DNA of 64,000 bases from contig JAFZLA010000082.1 in assembly GCA_017551705.1 (NCBI GenBank), positions 1 to 64,000 of the forward strand. The letters run 5' to 3'. Positions 1 through 8,124 of the stretch are shown here, piece after piece (positions within the stretch are counted from its first letter, which is position 1; every line of letters begins with the position of its first letter). The stretch comes from Treponema sp. Its GTDB lineage: Bacteria > Spirochaetota > Spirochaetia > Treponematales > Treponemataceae. A program made the position numbers and the translations under genes. The notes beneath the pieces are model-generated. The model was given only the letters and a program-made list of their open reading frames with translations, was not told the origin of the DNA and searched no databases.

Positions 1-70
1 GAACGCGCGGGAGCTTTTTGCGCAGCAATAAAGCGACCAGTAGGAATGAATGACAATGAAAACAGCATAA
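1..70. other. Left edge, possible gene tail
   Basis: No gene can be assigned with confidence. One plus-strand frame ends at a TAA at 29-31 and would give a C-terminus NARELFAQQ, which is plausible for a gene entering from the left. Nine codons are too few to identify it, and a second frame is also open to 51. Bases 32-70 carry nothing recognisable before the terminator. Confidence 0.25.
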
Positions 71-98
71 AAAAACTCCGCCGTGAAGCGGAGTTTTT
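71..98. terminator. Bidirectional intrinsic terminator
   Basis: Eleven-base perfect arms (AAAAACTCCGC at 71-81 and its complement at 88-98) enclose a six-base loop. The A-rich left edge and T-rich right edge make it work in both directions. It ends gapA on the minus strand and any gene entering from the left. Confidence 0.9.
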
Positions 99-119
99 TT
101 TAGCGGTTAGCCAACTAAC

Positions 120-1175
120 TTAGCAGTTTTCCGCAAAGTATTTAATGGTGCGGACCATCTGTGAAGTGTAGCTGTTTTCATTGTCATACCATGAAACAAC
201 CTGAACTTCAAAGAGACCGTCGGCGATCTTTGTTACCATTGTCTGAGTGGCGTCAAAGAGAGAGCCGAAGCGCATGCCGATAACGTCGCTTGATACGATT
301 TCGTCCTCGTTGTAGCCGAATGTCTCGGGGTCAGAGGCCTTCTTCATGGCGGCGTTGATGGCTTCCTTAGTTACGTCGTTGCCTTTGACAACGGCTGTAA
401 GGATTGTTGTAGATCCTGTCGGAACCGGAACGCGCTGGGCAGATCCGATGAGCTTTCCGTTCAACTCAGGAATTACAAGACCGATGGCCTTGGCGGCTCC
501 TGTGCTGTTGGGAACGATGTTCTGAGCGCCGGCGCGAGAGCGGCGGAGGTCGCCCTTGCGCTGCGGTCCGTCCAAAATCATCTGGTCGCCAGTGTAGGCG
601 TGGATTGTGCTCATGATTCCAGACTGAATCGGGAAGGCGTCGTTAAGAGCCTTGGCCATCGGGGCCAAGCAGTTTGTTGTGCAAGAAGCGGCAGAGATGA
701 TGTTGTCGCCCTTCTTGAGTGACTTGTGGTTAACGTTGTAAACGATTGTGGGAAGGTCGTTTCCGGCAGGAGCGGAGATTACGACTTTCTTGGCGCCGGC
801 TGTGATGTGGGCCTGGCTCTTTTCCTTAGAAACATAGAAGCCTGTGCATTCAAGAACAACGTCGACTCCGATTTTTCCCCAAGGAAGGTCGGCGGCGTTG
901 GGCATCTTGTAGATTACGATCTTTTTTCCGTCAACTACGATGTAGTTGTCTTCGCCTTCGCCGTCGTGAGACTCTACAGTGTGGAGCTTCTCGAGGCCGA
1001 TTTTTCCGGCGTATCCGCCCTGGGCTGTGTCATACTTGAGAAGGTGGGCGAGCATCTTGGGGCTTGTGAGGTCGTTGATGGCGACAACTTCATAACCTTT
1101 CGCGCCAAACATCTGGCGGAAAGCCAAACGGCCAATGCGGCCGAAACCATTAATAGCAACTTTTACGTCTGCCAT
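120..1175 (-). CDS. gapA: Glyceraldehyde-3-phosphate dehydrogenase, type I
   Basis: This 351-residue protein is a full-length NAD-dependent GAPDH. It oxidises and phosphorylates glyceraldehyde-3-phosphate in cytoplasmic glycolysis. The N-terminal Rossmann start is INGFGRIGR (residues 8-16). The catalytic cysteine is C165 in SAASCTTN, and H192 in the [10 protein letters not shown] segment is the general base. The C-terminal WYDNENSY signature is present. An AGGAGAT ribosome binding site lies five bases before the ATG, and a strong promoter lies just upstream. The gene is monocistronic with its own terminator. Nothing is unusual in its length or motifs. Confidence 0.98.
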   Translation of the reverse strand: MADVKVAINGFGRIGRLAFRQMFGAKGYEVVAINDLTSPKMLAHLLKYDTAQGGYAGKIGLEKLHTVESHDGEGEDNYIVVDGKKIVIYKMPNAADLPWGKIGVDVVLECTGFYVSKEKSQAHITAGAKKVVISAPAGNDLPTIVYNVNHKSLKKGDNIISAASCTTNCLAPMAKALNDAFPIQSGIMSTIHAYTGDQMILDGPQRKGDLRRSRAGAQNIVPNSTGAAKAIGLVIPELNGKLIGSAQRVPVPTGSTTILTAVVKGNDVTKEAINAAMKKASDPETFGYNEDEIVSSDVIGMRFGSLFDATQTMVTKIADGLFEVQVVSWYDNENSYTSQMVRTIKYFAENC

Positions 1176-1208
1176 ATTGCATCTCCTAAAAAGAATTCTT
1201 TGCCATAC

Positions 1209-1237
1209 AATATAACGATTTTGTTAAATTTGTTCAA
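1209..1237 (-). promoter_or_regulatory. gapA promoter
   Basis: On the minus strand, TTGAAC (1237-1232), a 17-base spacer and TATATT (1214-1209) form a good sigma-70-type promoter. The predicted start gives a leader of about 27 bases that includes the AGGAGAT site. Confidence 0.75.
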
Positions 1238-1282
1238 TAGGAAGGGTGGGGCACAAGGCGGGATTAGGGGGAATTTTGGGAA

Positions 1283-1507
1283 TTACTTTAATTTTTCTTC
1301 AATAAGCACGGCAAATTGGCTTAGGGAAAGGCCAAAAAATTTTGCGGCTTTGTGGATTACAGCTAACGACGGAACTTTTTTGGCGTTTTCTATTTCGGAA
1401 ATATACACTTGATGCGAATTTATGGCTTCTGCCAGTTTTTCCTGAGAAATTCCTTTGCTTTGTCGCAGTTCCCTAAAAGTTTGGGCAACCGCTGCGTTTA
1501 TTGGCAT
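1283..1507 (-). CDS. XRE-family transcriptional regulator, small
   Basis: This 74-residue protein is almost entirely one helix-turn-helix domain of the Cro/CI (XRE) type. It shows FRELRQSKGISQEKLAEAI followed by the recognition helix region HQVYISEIENAKKVPSL. It has no ligand or dimerisation extension. It is transcribed away from the BspA-like gene, and the shared 96-base gap holds an 8-base inverted repeat over the opposing promoter, so local repression or autoregulation is likely. A possible minus-strand -10 (TATATT, 1522-1517) would put the transcript start about 3 bases before the ATG. The target genes are inferred from position only. Confidence 0.85.
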   Translation of the reverse strand: MPINAAVAQTFRELRQSKGISQEKLAEAINSHQVYISEIENAKKVPSLAVIHKAAKFFGLSLSQFAVLIEEKLK

Positions 1508-1526
1508 AAGTAATAGAATATAGTTT

Positions 1527-1561
1527 TTTTGCTTGAAAAATTATAAGCAAAAGCATATAAT
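1527..1561 (+). promoter_or_regulatory. BspA-like gene promoter with overlapping palindromic operator
   Basis: TTGAAA at 1533-1538, a 17-base spacer and TATAAT at 1556-1561 form a near-consensus promoter. Perfect 8-base arms TTTTGCTT (1527-1534) and AAGCAAAA (1545-1552), ten bases apart, straddle the -35 and spacer. This is the geometry expected of a repressor operator. A second palindrome, CATAAG-N6-CTTATG, lies at 1568-1585 downstream of the start. The adjacent XRE protein is the obvious candidate binder (inference). Confidence 0.65.
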
Positions 1562-1859
1562 TTGTTACATAAGCGATAACTTATGACGGCGAAGGAGTTT
1601 GTTATGAAAAAGTTTTTTGTTCTTGGTTTTGCAGCTGTTTTATTTGCAAGCGGTGTTTTTTTGTCTTGTAGCAATGCCAGCGGCGGCTCGGCGAATGGAA
1701 CGACGGGAACAGAAAGTACTGGCGGTGGCGGGACAGCGCAAACTGAGTCGACTGGGCCAACCGCGGCTGAAAATGCAAAAGTGATAGCTGATGCAATAAA
1801 AGCTATGACAGAATCTGGCACTGTAAAAGCGACCGGCAAATTGGATGCAAGTTCAATAA

Positions 1860-1865
1860 GGGGGG
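1860..1865 (+). repeat. G6 homopolymer tract at the frame break
   Basis: Six consecutive G bases lie exactly where the BspA-like reading frame breaks. Five (or eight) would restore the full-length frame. Poly-G length switching is known for surface-protein genes of Treponema pallidum. Confidence 0.7.
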
Positions 1866-2465
1866 ATTAATGCAGCGCTAAAAGAACTTGCAAGCAGAGA
1901 TAAAAACATACTTGTTACGCTGGATTTGTCTGAAGTGACCGGATTGACAGAGCTGGGAAGAATTGTGTCAAAATATTCAGTGTTACAATGTGTCTCATTT
2001 AATGAATGCTCGAATTTGGAAGGCATTGTGTTGCCTAACACACTTAAAGATATTGGAGCTAGTGCGTTTGAAAAGTGTTCAAAAATTACGAGCATAACAA
2101 TTCCTGATAGTGTGACTTATATCGGTGAAGGTGCATTTGAGGGTTGTTCAAAAATTAAGACTATAACAATTTCTAGTAGTGCTGCTATTATAGGCAAGGG
2201 TGCTTTTTCGGGTTGTGTTGCTCTTGAAGAAATAACTTTGCCATTTGGTAGAAGATCTTATTCAGATATGGGGTATGGTGCTGGATGCTTTTATGAGGCT
2301 GATTTATTCGGATATGTTTTTGGAAGTAATTCATATGTAGGTGCGGTTAGCACAAGCCAATATTATTCTGATAGAATTTATAATGTCGGTAGAACCGAAC
2401 TTAAGAAGACGCATGTGACCTATTATCTTCCGCCGTTTTTAAAAAAAGTAACCATTACAGGTAGA

Positions 2466-2472
2466 GGGGGGG
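2466..2472 (+). repeat. G7 homopolymer tract within the LRR region
   Basis: A second, longer G run lies in the same gene in the codons for TGRGGV. It is in frame as sequenced. A one-base slip would truncate the protein. Confidence 0.6.
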
Positions 2473-3213
2473 TGATCGCCAATGGATGTTTTCGTAATTG
2501 TAAAAATCTTACGGATTTAATCATTGGCTCTGGGGTGGTTGGCATAGGTAACAATGTTTTTGAAGGATGCACAAATCTTAGTAGACTTACGATAAACAAT
2601 GGTGTGGTTAGCATTGGTGACGAGGCATTCTCTGGTTGTTCGAATCTTACGAGCATAATGATTCCTCACAGCGTGGCCGATATTGGTTGTTCCGCTTTCG
2701 ATGGTTGTACAGGACTGGTAAATGCGGATTACAATGGAACGCTTGCTCAATGGTGTAAGATTAAATTTTCAAAATCGGATTCAAATCCATTCGGTATTAC
2801 AAAGAAATTTTGCATACAAGGTAAAGAAATAACTAATTTGGATATCCCTTATGGGGTGGAAAGCATCAATTCTTCAGTTTTCTGTAATTGTGAAGGGGTT
2901 ACAAGCGTTAAGATCCCTGACAGCGTAAAAAGCATTGGTGAAAGTGCTTTCTTTGGCTGCACAGGGCTTTCGAGCGTGAGGATCCCTGGCAATGTGACAA
3001 AAATTGATGCTTCTGCATTTTCTGGTTGTTCAAGTCTTACGAGTGTATTTTTCTCTGACACAAGTGGATGGTATTGCAGTGGCAACTCTAATTATACAGA
3101 TGGAGCGGCGATTGATTCTGCAACTCTTGCTGATCCTGGAACTGCCGCGACTTATTTGAAGGATGCTTATAGAGGCACGTATTGGTATAAGTTGTAGGAA
3201 GATTGAAAATTCT

Positions 3214-3972
3214 ATGAGCGAACATAAATGTTTTGGTGACACCGACTATATCTTTCGTGTTTTTGACGGCACGAAAAAATCAGATAAGAATTTGCCTATA
3301 GAAAAGGCGTTAAAAACTGCTCATGACATTAGAAAGTTTGAAATAGATTTGTTCTGGCGGCGGGGGACATACTATTGGGCTTTTATATTGGCAGCGTTTA
3401 CAGCGCATTTTGCTTTGATTGGGCTTCTTTTTTCAGAAGAGTCAAATAAAGAATTCTGTTTTGAAGAATTTTGTAACCTGTCGGGAATGGCTTTGCTCGC
3501 GCTTGCAGTTACCGCCTTGTTTTGTTTTATCTTTTCATTTTCATGGGTTCTAGTGAACAAGGGCTCAAAGTTCTGGCAAGAAAACTGGGAAGAGCATATT
3601 TACAACATGGAAGATGGTGTTTTAGGCAGGCTGTATAAGACATATTTGAACACAAGTTTTAAGTCTGAATTTGACCCATGCCCAATGAGTTGCGCGCCAT
3701 ATGCTTATTCGGTAACAAAGGTTACTATGATGACTTCAATAACGCTTTGTATTTTTACATTTGCTTTAACAATGTTTTATATAGGACTTTTGTTTTTCAA
3801 ATTGAGAGATGTATACATTCCTTTTGCCAAATGGTTTGTTTTTGCAATTGTTCCCTGTTCTTTAGTTTTATTATTGTTTCTTATTTTGCTTTCATTTTCG
3901 AAACACGGCAAAAGCAAAAATTTTGAGAAGTCGAAAGACGCTGGCATTAAATGGTTTCAGCGTCCTCAATAA
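3214..3972 (+). CDS. Four-helix membrane protein, possibly RipA-like
   Basis: The protein has 252 residues from ATG 3214, with AGGAAG about 12 bases upstream. A cytoplasmic-looking N-terminus with an ALKTAHDIRKFEIDLFWRR segment precedes four predicted transmembrane helices at roughly residues 50-75, 90-115, 170-200 and 208-235. The arrangement (IRKFEI, then a helix, then NRGS/NKGSKFWQENWE) resembles the RipA-type octameric membrane protein family as remembered. This is not verified and no function is claimed. It lies 16 bases after the BspA-like gene and may be co-transcribed with it. The region is AT-rich. Confidence 0.7.
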   Translation: MSEHKCFGDTDYIFRVFDGTKKSDKNLPIEKALKTAHDIRKFEIDLFWRRGTYYWAFILAAFTAHFALIGLLFSEESNKEFCFEEFCNLSGMALLALAVTALFCFIFSFSWVLVNKGSKFWQENWEEHIYNMEDGVLGRLYKTYLNTSFKSEFDPCPMSCAPYAYSVTKVTMMTSITLCIFTFALTMFYIGLLFFKLRDVYIPFAKWFVFAIVPCSLVLLLFLILLSFSKHGKSKNFEKSKDAGIKWFQRPQ

Positions 3973-3979
3973 TTTTTTT
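3937..3979 (+). terminator. Hairpin overlapping the stop codon, probable terminator
   Basis: Perfect 7-base arms GACGCTG (3937-3943) and CAGCGTC (3958-3964) are followed at 3973-3979 by seven T bases. The loop is long (14 bases) and the T-run is 8 bases from the stem, so termination is likely but not certain. Confidence 0.5.
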
Positions 3980-4025
3980 CATCTTGGCATGCCCCTTGAC
4001 ATCACGCTTCATTCGCTTTTTACCG

Positions 4026-4055
4026 AATAAAAAATTCACTGAAAAATTATTCAGT
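4026..4055 (-). terminator. Terminator of the DUF4143 gene
   Basis: Arms ACTGAA (4038-4043) and TTCAGT (4050-4055) are followed on the minus strand by a T-rich stretch to about 4026. It sits just after the ATPase stop codon. Confidence 0.6.
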
Positions 4056-4061
4056 AAAACG

Positions 4062-5357
4062 CTATTGCTTAAAAAATTCTCCGATGCAATAGAGCGGAAT
4101 GTTGGTAACTTTTTCTTGCTCTTTAAAGTCGGACATAGAGAAGCGGAGCGCGCGCAGCCGCTCGTTTTTTGAAAGAAAGGTTTTGAGGGATTTTGATTGC
4201 AAATTTTCTTCCGCCTTGACTTCCGCTGGGAAAATGTTATTGCCGTGTTGCAGGACAAAGTCTATCTCCATCGTGGAATTGTCGTTTGTGTAATAGTGGC
4301 AAAAAACATTTTGGCTTGCCTTTAGTTCCTGCAAAACATATTGCTCGGTGAAGGCGCCCTTGTATTCCTCAAAAATTTGCGAGCCAAGCAGAATCAAGTC
4401 CGGCGGCGTTTTTGACAGCGCGCCGAACAGACCGCAGTCGTGCATAAAGAGCTTGAACGCTTCTCGTTCCTCATAAAAAGACAAAGGCATCGCGGCCTTT
4501 GAAACGCGCGTTACTTTGTACGCAAGACCTGCGTTGACAAGCCATTGGATTGCGTTTTCATACTGCGCGGCCCGAGCGCCTTTGCGCAGGGCGCCGTACA
4601 CAAATTTTTTGTTTTCTTTTGCAAGCTGCGACGGAATGGAATCCCACACCAAAGATATTTTTGGAATCTCAACTTTTGGCGCGTGTTTTGATATGTCGCG
4701 CGCGTAGTCCAAAAGAATTTCGTTTTGCGTTGCCCGTACAAGCTGAATGTTTTGAGTCTCCGCGTACGCTTTGACTACAGCGGGCATTCCGCCAGTAAAA
4801 TAATACTGCCTTAGGTTTTCTATGAACTCAAGCCGCAGGGCGCAAATTTCGTTCCAGTTGCGGGAGCGCAAAATTTCAACAAGCTGGCTTTTTCCTATTG
4901 CCAAAAGAAATTCTTCAAAATTCATGGGGTAAAGTTGAATCGTGTCAACCTTTCCGACCGGGAATGATTCCCCTTCGTGGAGCGAAATTCCCAACAACGA
5001 GCCTGCGACCGCAATGTGATATTCGTTGCTGTTTTCGCAAAAATATTTTAGGCAAGAAATCGCTTTTGGAATCTCTTGAATTTCATCTATAAAAACCAGC
5101 GTTTTTTGAGGTTCGATTGTTTGGCCGGTTAATGCGGAAATTCCCCTTATGATGCGCTCCGTGTCATAGTCCTTAAAAAGGTCGTTCATTCGCTCGTTGT
5201 TTTCGCAGCTTAGGTAAGCGAGGTTTTCGTATTCTTTTTTGGCGAAATCCTTTAAGAGCCAAGTTTTTCCAACCTGCCTTGCGCCTTGCAAAATCAAGGG
5301 TTTTCGGTTAGCGCTGTTTTTCCATTTTAGGAGCTCGTTGTAAATATTGCGTTCCAT
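4062..5357 (-). CDS. AAA-type ATPase with DUF4143 domain
   Basis: The protein has 431 residues from the ATG at 5357; an in-frame GTG at 5372 is the alternative start. The N-terminal P-loop domain has Walker A (GARQVGKT) and Walker B (LVFIDEIQE). The C-terminal part carries the DUF4143 nuclease-like fold signature around [20 protein letters not shown], with EVK as the usual core. The family is abundant in host-associated anaerobes and has no settled function. The gene stands alone between convergent and divergent neighbours. Three copies of a 22-bp repeat overlap its start region, suggesting autoregulation (inference). Confidence 0.9.
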   Translation of the reverse strand: MERNIYNELLKWKNSANRKPLILQGARQVGKTWLLKDFAKKEYENLAYLSCENNERMNDLFKDYDTERIIRGISALTGQTIEPQKTLVFIDEIQEIPKAISCLKYFCENSNEYHIAVAGSLLGISLHEGESFPVGKVDTIQLYPMNFEEFLLAIGKSQLVEILRSRNWNEICALRLEFIENLRQYYFTGGMPAVVKAYAETQNIQLVRATQNEILLDYARDISKHAPKVEIPKISLVWDSIPSQLAKENKKFVYGALRKGARAAQYENAIQWLVNAGLAYKVTRVSKAAMPLSFYEEREAFKLFMHDCGLFGALSKTPPDLILLGSQIFEEYKGAFTEQYVLQELKASQNVFCHYYTNDNSTMEIDFVLQHGNNIFPAEVKAEENLQSKSLKTFLSKNERLRALRFSMSDFKEQEKVTNIPLYCIGEFFKQ

Positions 5358-5367
5358 GTCTTTAATA

Positions 5368-5453
5368 TACACTTTTCTAGACGACTTTTCAAGAGAATTT
5401 ACACTTTTCTAGACGACTTTTTTATAAAAATTGCATTTTTCTTGATGACTTTT
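5368..5453. repeat. Three direct repeats, period exactly 32 bp
   Basis: Copies begin at 5368, 5400 and 5432. The first two are identical over 22 bases (TACACTTTTCTAGACGAC plus four T). The third matches at 18 of 22 positions. The 10-base spacers differ in sequence. A 32-bp period is about three helical turns, so bound protein would sit on one face. The array covers the gap between the DUF4143 gene and the folE promoter. Confidence 0.85.
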
Positions 5454-5457
5454 TATG

Positions 5458-5486
5458 TTGACACCCTGCCCGCAAGTTTCTATAAT
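5458..5486 (+). promoter_or_regulatory. Consensus promoter of folE, leaderless geometry
   Basis: TTGACA (5458-5463), 17 bases, then TATAAT (5481-5486) is a perfect sigma-70 consensus. The predicted +1 is about 5493, three bases before the folE ATG at 5496. No ribosome binding site precedes the ATG. Confidence 0.85.
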
Positions 5487-5495
5487 AAAACACTT

Positions 5496-6053
5496 ATGTT
5501 TGATTCAAAAAAGATTGAGCAGGCTGTGGCCCTTTTTTTGGAGGGAATCGGCGAAAACCCGGAGCGCGAGGGGCTTAAGGAGACTCCGGCCCGCGTGGCC
5601 CGCGCCTGCAAGGAAATATTTGGCGGATACCAGCAAAATCCAACGGAGATTCTATTAAAGCGCTTTGACTCTTCCGCCTCCGACTTGGTGATCCAAAAGG
5701 ACATTCCATTTTATTCCATGTGCGAGCACCATTTGCTGCCTTTCTTTGGAAAGGTGGCGATTGGCTACGTTCCCGACGGAAAGGTTGTGGGCCTTAGCAA
5801 GTTGGTTCGTCTGGTCAACGTTTACGCAAGGCGCGCGCAAATTCAGGAAAACTTGACCGAACAGATAGCCGACGCCTTGATGCAAAACCTTGGAGCCAAG
5901 GGCGTGATTGTGGCCATCCAAGCCGAGCACCTTTGCATGTCGATGCGCGGCGTCAATCGGGGCGGGGTCCAAACTTCCACGCTCTCTCACCGCGGAGTCC
6001 TAAGCCAGGACAAGGCCTTGCGCGACGCTTTTTTTGAGCGGATCAAGCTATGA
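5496..6053 (+). CDS. folE: GTP cyclohydrolase I
   Basis: The 185-residue enzyme converts GTP to dihydroneopterin triphosphate, the first step of tetrahydrofolate synthesis (and of queuosine or pterin routes). The zinc ligands are visible: C76 and H79 in [12 protein letters not shown], and C147 in [14 protein letters not shown]-type active-site residues follow ([17 protein letters not shown]). Start 5496 is chosen because the strong promoter ends at 5486 and the family begins with a [20 protein letters not shown]-like helix; upstream in-frame ATGs overlap the promoter. The next gene overlaps by four bases. Confidence 0.97.
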   Translation: MFDSKKIEQAVALFLEGIGENPEREGLKETPARVARACKEIFGGYQQNPTEILLKRFDSSASDLVIQKDIPFYSMCEHHLLPFFGKVAIGYVPDGKVVGLSKLVRLVNVYARRAQIQENLTEQIADALMQNLGAKGVIVAIQAEHLCMSMRGVNRGGVQTSTLSHRGVLSQDKALRDAFFERIKL

Positions 6054-6589
6054 AAATGATTCTTTACATGGCGGTCTCTATTGACGGAATCGCGGCGCTT
6101 GACGACGAGCATGGAATAGAAGAATACGGCTCGCCGGAGGACCGCGATTTTTTTCTTGGCCGGGCCAAAAAATGCGGCGCCGTAGTCATGGGCCGCAAGA
6201 CCGCGCGCCATAAGGTTGGCGGCGTTCCGAACATCGTTTTGACGCATTCGGCAAAGGATTGTCGGGGCAAGCCCGACAATGACACGGGGGCGCGCGACAA
6301 TGACTCGGGTGCCGACGGCCGCATTTATATGTCCGGAAGCGCGCAAGAAGTCTACGACAAAATCGCGGCGATGGGCTTTAAAAAAGTGGCGCTTTTGGGC
6401 GGCCCCGCCACAAACGAGCAGTTTTTGCGCGCGGGCCTGGTGGACGAGATTTTTTTGACGGTGGAGCCAGTCACGATAGGGCGGGGAATCCATTTTGCCA
6501 ACCAGCCGCTTGAGACGCGCTGGACATTGGCCGGGGTCAAAAAACTCAACAAGCAGGGAACCCTTGTCCTTCATTATAAAGCGCGCTAG
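6050..6589 (+). CDS. Dihydrofolate reductase-like / RibD C-terminal domain protein
   Basis: The protein has 179 residues and begins [14 protein letters not shown], the nucleotide-binding start of the DHFR/RibD-C superfamily. It keeps VMGRKTARH and [21 protein letters not shown], the latter typical of RibD-C-type NADPH reductases. It overlaps folE by ATGA, so coupling to pterin or folate reduction is reasonable. True DHFR activity is unproven. Residues about 69-90 are an Asp/Gly-rich insert coded by a palindromic repeat; relatives would normally run straight from the THSAK strand to GRIYM. Confidence 0.85.
   Translation: MKMILYMAVSIDGIAALDDEHGIEEYGSPEDRDFFLGRAKKCGAVVMGRKTARHKVGGVPNIVLTHSAKDCRGKPDNDTGARDNDSGADGRIYMSGSAQEVYDKIAAMGFKKVALLGGPATNEQFLRAGLVDEIFLTVEPVTIGRGIHFANQPLETRWTLAGVKKLNKQGTLVLHYKAR
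6258..6283. repeat. Palindromic repeat inserted in-frame within a coding gene
   Basis: Perfect 9-base arms ATTGTCGGG (6258-6266) and CCCGACAAT (6272-6280), loop GCAAG, then GAC. A partial second copy (GCGACAATGACTCGGG) follows at about 6293-6308. The same architecture recurs at 36323. Confidence 0.75.
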
Positions 6590-6592
6590 AAT
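6564..6592 (+). promoter_or_regulatory. Promoter of the STAS gene, leaderless geometry
   Basis: TTGTCC (6564-6569), 17 bases, TAGAAT (6587-6592). The predicted +1 is about 6599, two bases before the ATG at 6601. It lies at the end of the reductase gene. Confidence 0.65.
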
Positions 6593-6600
6593 AGTCTACT

Positions 6601-6900
6601 ATGGAAATAAAACAAACAAAAGACGCAAACAAGTTGACGGTCGAGCTTTCGGGCCGATTGGACACCACCACAGCCCCCCAATTGGAAGAGGCGCTTGCCT
6701 CCGCCTTGGACGGAGTGAAGGACTTGGTTTTTGACTTCAATCAAATTCAATACATTTCTTCAGCGGGCTTGCGCGTTTTGCTCAACACCCAAAAGAAAAT
6801 CAGCGCCGCTGGCGGTTCGATGAAATTGGTCGGCGTCAACGACGTTGTTCGCGAAGTCTTTGAAGTGACCGGCTTTATCAACATTCTTTCAGTTGAGTAA
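6601..6900 (+). CDS. STAS-domain anti-sigma factor antagonist
   Basis: The protein has 99 residues and is a single STAS domain of the SpoIIAA/RsbV type. It has ELSGRLDTTTAPQLEEAL and the phosphorylation loop IQYISSAGLRVLL, where S54 aligns with the serine phosphorylated by the cognate kinase. In the family, the unphosphorylated form binds the anti-sigma kinase and releases its target. Genes for an RsbW-like kinase (8125) and a SpoIIE-type phosphatase (12807) lie in the same run, so the three are likely one partner switch. No sigma factor is encoded in the window. Confidence 0.93.
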   Translation: MEIKQTKDANKLTVELSGRLDTTTAPQLEEALASALDGVKDLVFDFNQIQYISSAGLRVLLNTQKKISAAGGSMKLVGVNDVVREVFEVTGFINILSVE

Positions 6901-8107
6901 TTTGAGCGCCAAAAAAACATCGGCGCTCGCGCGCTTGGCGCTTGTTTTGCCATTTTTATTTTTGTCGTGCGTCAGCCAAGACGCGGGGACTGTCTTTACA
7001 AAAGTTCAGGCTCCGGCAAGCGATGAGCGCCTTAACGGCGTTTGGGTTGCCGCGATAAGCTCAAACTATCCCAGGCAAAAAACGACTGACGCGCTCAAGT
7101 TAAAGGCCGACTGCGACTTTGTCGTCGACCAATGCGAGCGGCTTGGCTTTAACGCGATTTTTTTTCAGGTCAGGCCTTCGTGCGACGCCCTCTACGATTC
7201 AAAAATTTTCCCTTGGAGCGCTTGGCTTACGGGCCAAGAAGGCTTGGCTCCGGACGGCGGCTTTGACCCCTTGGCCTACATTTGCCAGGCCGCCCACAAA
7301 AAAAACATCGCTCTGCACGCTTGGATAAACCCCTACCGAATCAAGGCCCAAAAAGGCCAAAGCCTTGACGACATTCTTAAAAACCGGCCCGCGCTAAAGC
7401 CATTAAAAAATTTTATTTTGCCATGTTCCGACAACAACTTTTACCTGGACCCGGGCCAGCCCCGCGTCCGCGACTTTGTAGTCAGCGGCGCAAAAGAAAT
7501 AATGCAAAACTACGACGTTGACGGCCTGCACATCGACGACTATTTTTATCCGCAAGCCGGCATAGACGATGCAGCCTCATATCAAAAATACGCGCGGGGC
7601 GAAAGCTTGGACGACTTTAGGCGGCAAAGCGTCAACCTTTTGGTAAAGGAACTTTTTTGCGTGGTCCACAAAACAAAGCCTGGGGCCGTCTTTGGAGTCT
7701 CGCCCTTTGGCATTTGGGGCAACAAGAGCGCGCAAAATCCCTACGGTTCCGCCACACGGGGAACGGAATCCTACCGCGCGCATTGCGCCGACACGGTTGC
7801 ATGGATTCAAATGGAATGCGTGGACTACATCGTTCCGCAAATTTATTGGGAACGGGGAAACAAGGCCGCAGACTACGCCGAGCTTGCCTCATGGTGGAAC
7901 GAAGCGGTGGAATCAAGCGATGTTCGCCTATACATAGGAATGGCTGACTACAAGGCCGCCGCCGATTTGGGAAAAGATTCAAGCCCTTGGCGGGGCAAAA
8001 AGGAGTTGGAGGAGCAGCTTGAGTTCAACAAAACCCTCAAAAACGTCGCGGGCGAAATCCACTTTAACTTTGACTCTGCTTTAAAACTTGCAAATATCGA
8101 ATTCTAG
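6893..8107 (+). CDS. GHL10-family (DUF187) glycoside hydrolase-like lipoprotein
   Basis: The protein has up to 404 residues. The likely start is TTG 6893, which overlaps the STAS gene; TTG 6902 is an alternative, and there is no ATG. A signal peptide ends at a lipobox FLSC. The mature part follows the GHL10 pattern: NGVWVAAISSNYP, FFQVRPSCDALYDS, LHAWINPYRI, GLHIDDYFYP and VDYIVPQIYWERG. These proteins are TIM-barrel glycoside-hydrolase-like proteins often linked to cell-wall or glycan processing. Its place between STAS and RsbW genes is conserved-looking but unexplained. It could be the envelope output or input of the switch. Confidence 0.88.
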   Translation: MSNLSAKKTSALARLALVLPFLFLSCVSQDAGTVFTKVQAPASDERLNGVWVAAISSNYPRQKTTDALKLKADCDFVVDQCERLGFNAIFFQVRPSCDALYDSKIFPWSAWLTGQEGLAPDGGFDPLAYICQAAHKKNIALHAWINPYRIKAQKGQSLDDILKNRPALKPLKNFILPCSDNNFYLDPGQPRVRDFVVSGAKEIMQNYDVDGLHIDDYFYPQAGIDDAASYQKYARGESLDDFRRQSVNLLVKELFCVVHKTKPGAVFGVSPFGIWGNKSAQNPYGSATRGTESYRAHCADTVAWIQMECVDYIVPQIYWERGNKAADYAELASWWNEAVESSDVRLYIGMADYKAAADLGKDSSPWRGKKELEEQLEFNKTLKNVAGEIHFNFDSALKLANIEF

Positions 8108-8116
8108 GTTTATAAT
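8088..8116 (+). promoter_or_regulatory. Promoter of the RsbW-like gene, leaderless geometry
   Basis: TTGCAA (8088-8093), 17 bases, TATAAT (8111-8116). The predicted +1 is about 8123, two bases before the ATG at 8125. This gives the kinase gene its own transcript inside the locus. Confidence 0.75.
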
Positions 8117-8124
8117 AGAACATT

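Larger units (their letters stand above)
1604..3197 (+). pseudogene. BspA-like leucine-rich repeat lipoprotein, frameshifted at a G6 tract
   Basis: The gene starts at ATG 1604 behind GAAGGAG. The first frame encodes a signal peptide with a spirochaete-style lipobox (FLSC, cysteine 22) and a Gly/Ser/Thr linker, then stops at 1868-1870. The second frame resumes immediately and encodes LRR_5/BspA-type repeats of the form IPDSVTYIGEGAFEGCSKI to the stop at 3195-3197. Removing one G from the run at 1860-1865 joins the frames through the LDLSEVTGLTEL segment into a protein of about 530 residues. BspA-like proteins are surface adhesins in oral and gut bacteria. The break may be phase-variable (an OFF state), a true mutation or a sequencing error. 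The downstream half could also start at the TTG at 1926, but it would then lack a signal peptide. Confidence 0.8.

Noticed and set aside
5368-5453. CRISPR-like array from the 22-bp repeats
   Set aside because: Only three copies, spacers of 10 bases and no cas genes. A regulatory repeat is a better reading.
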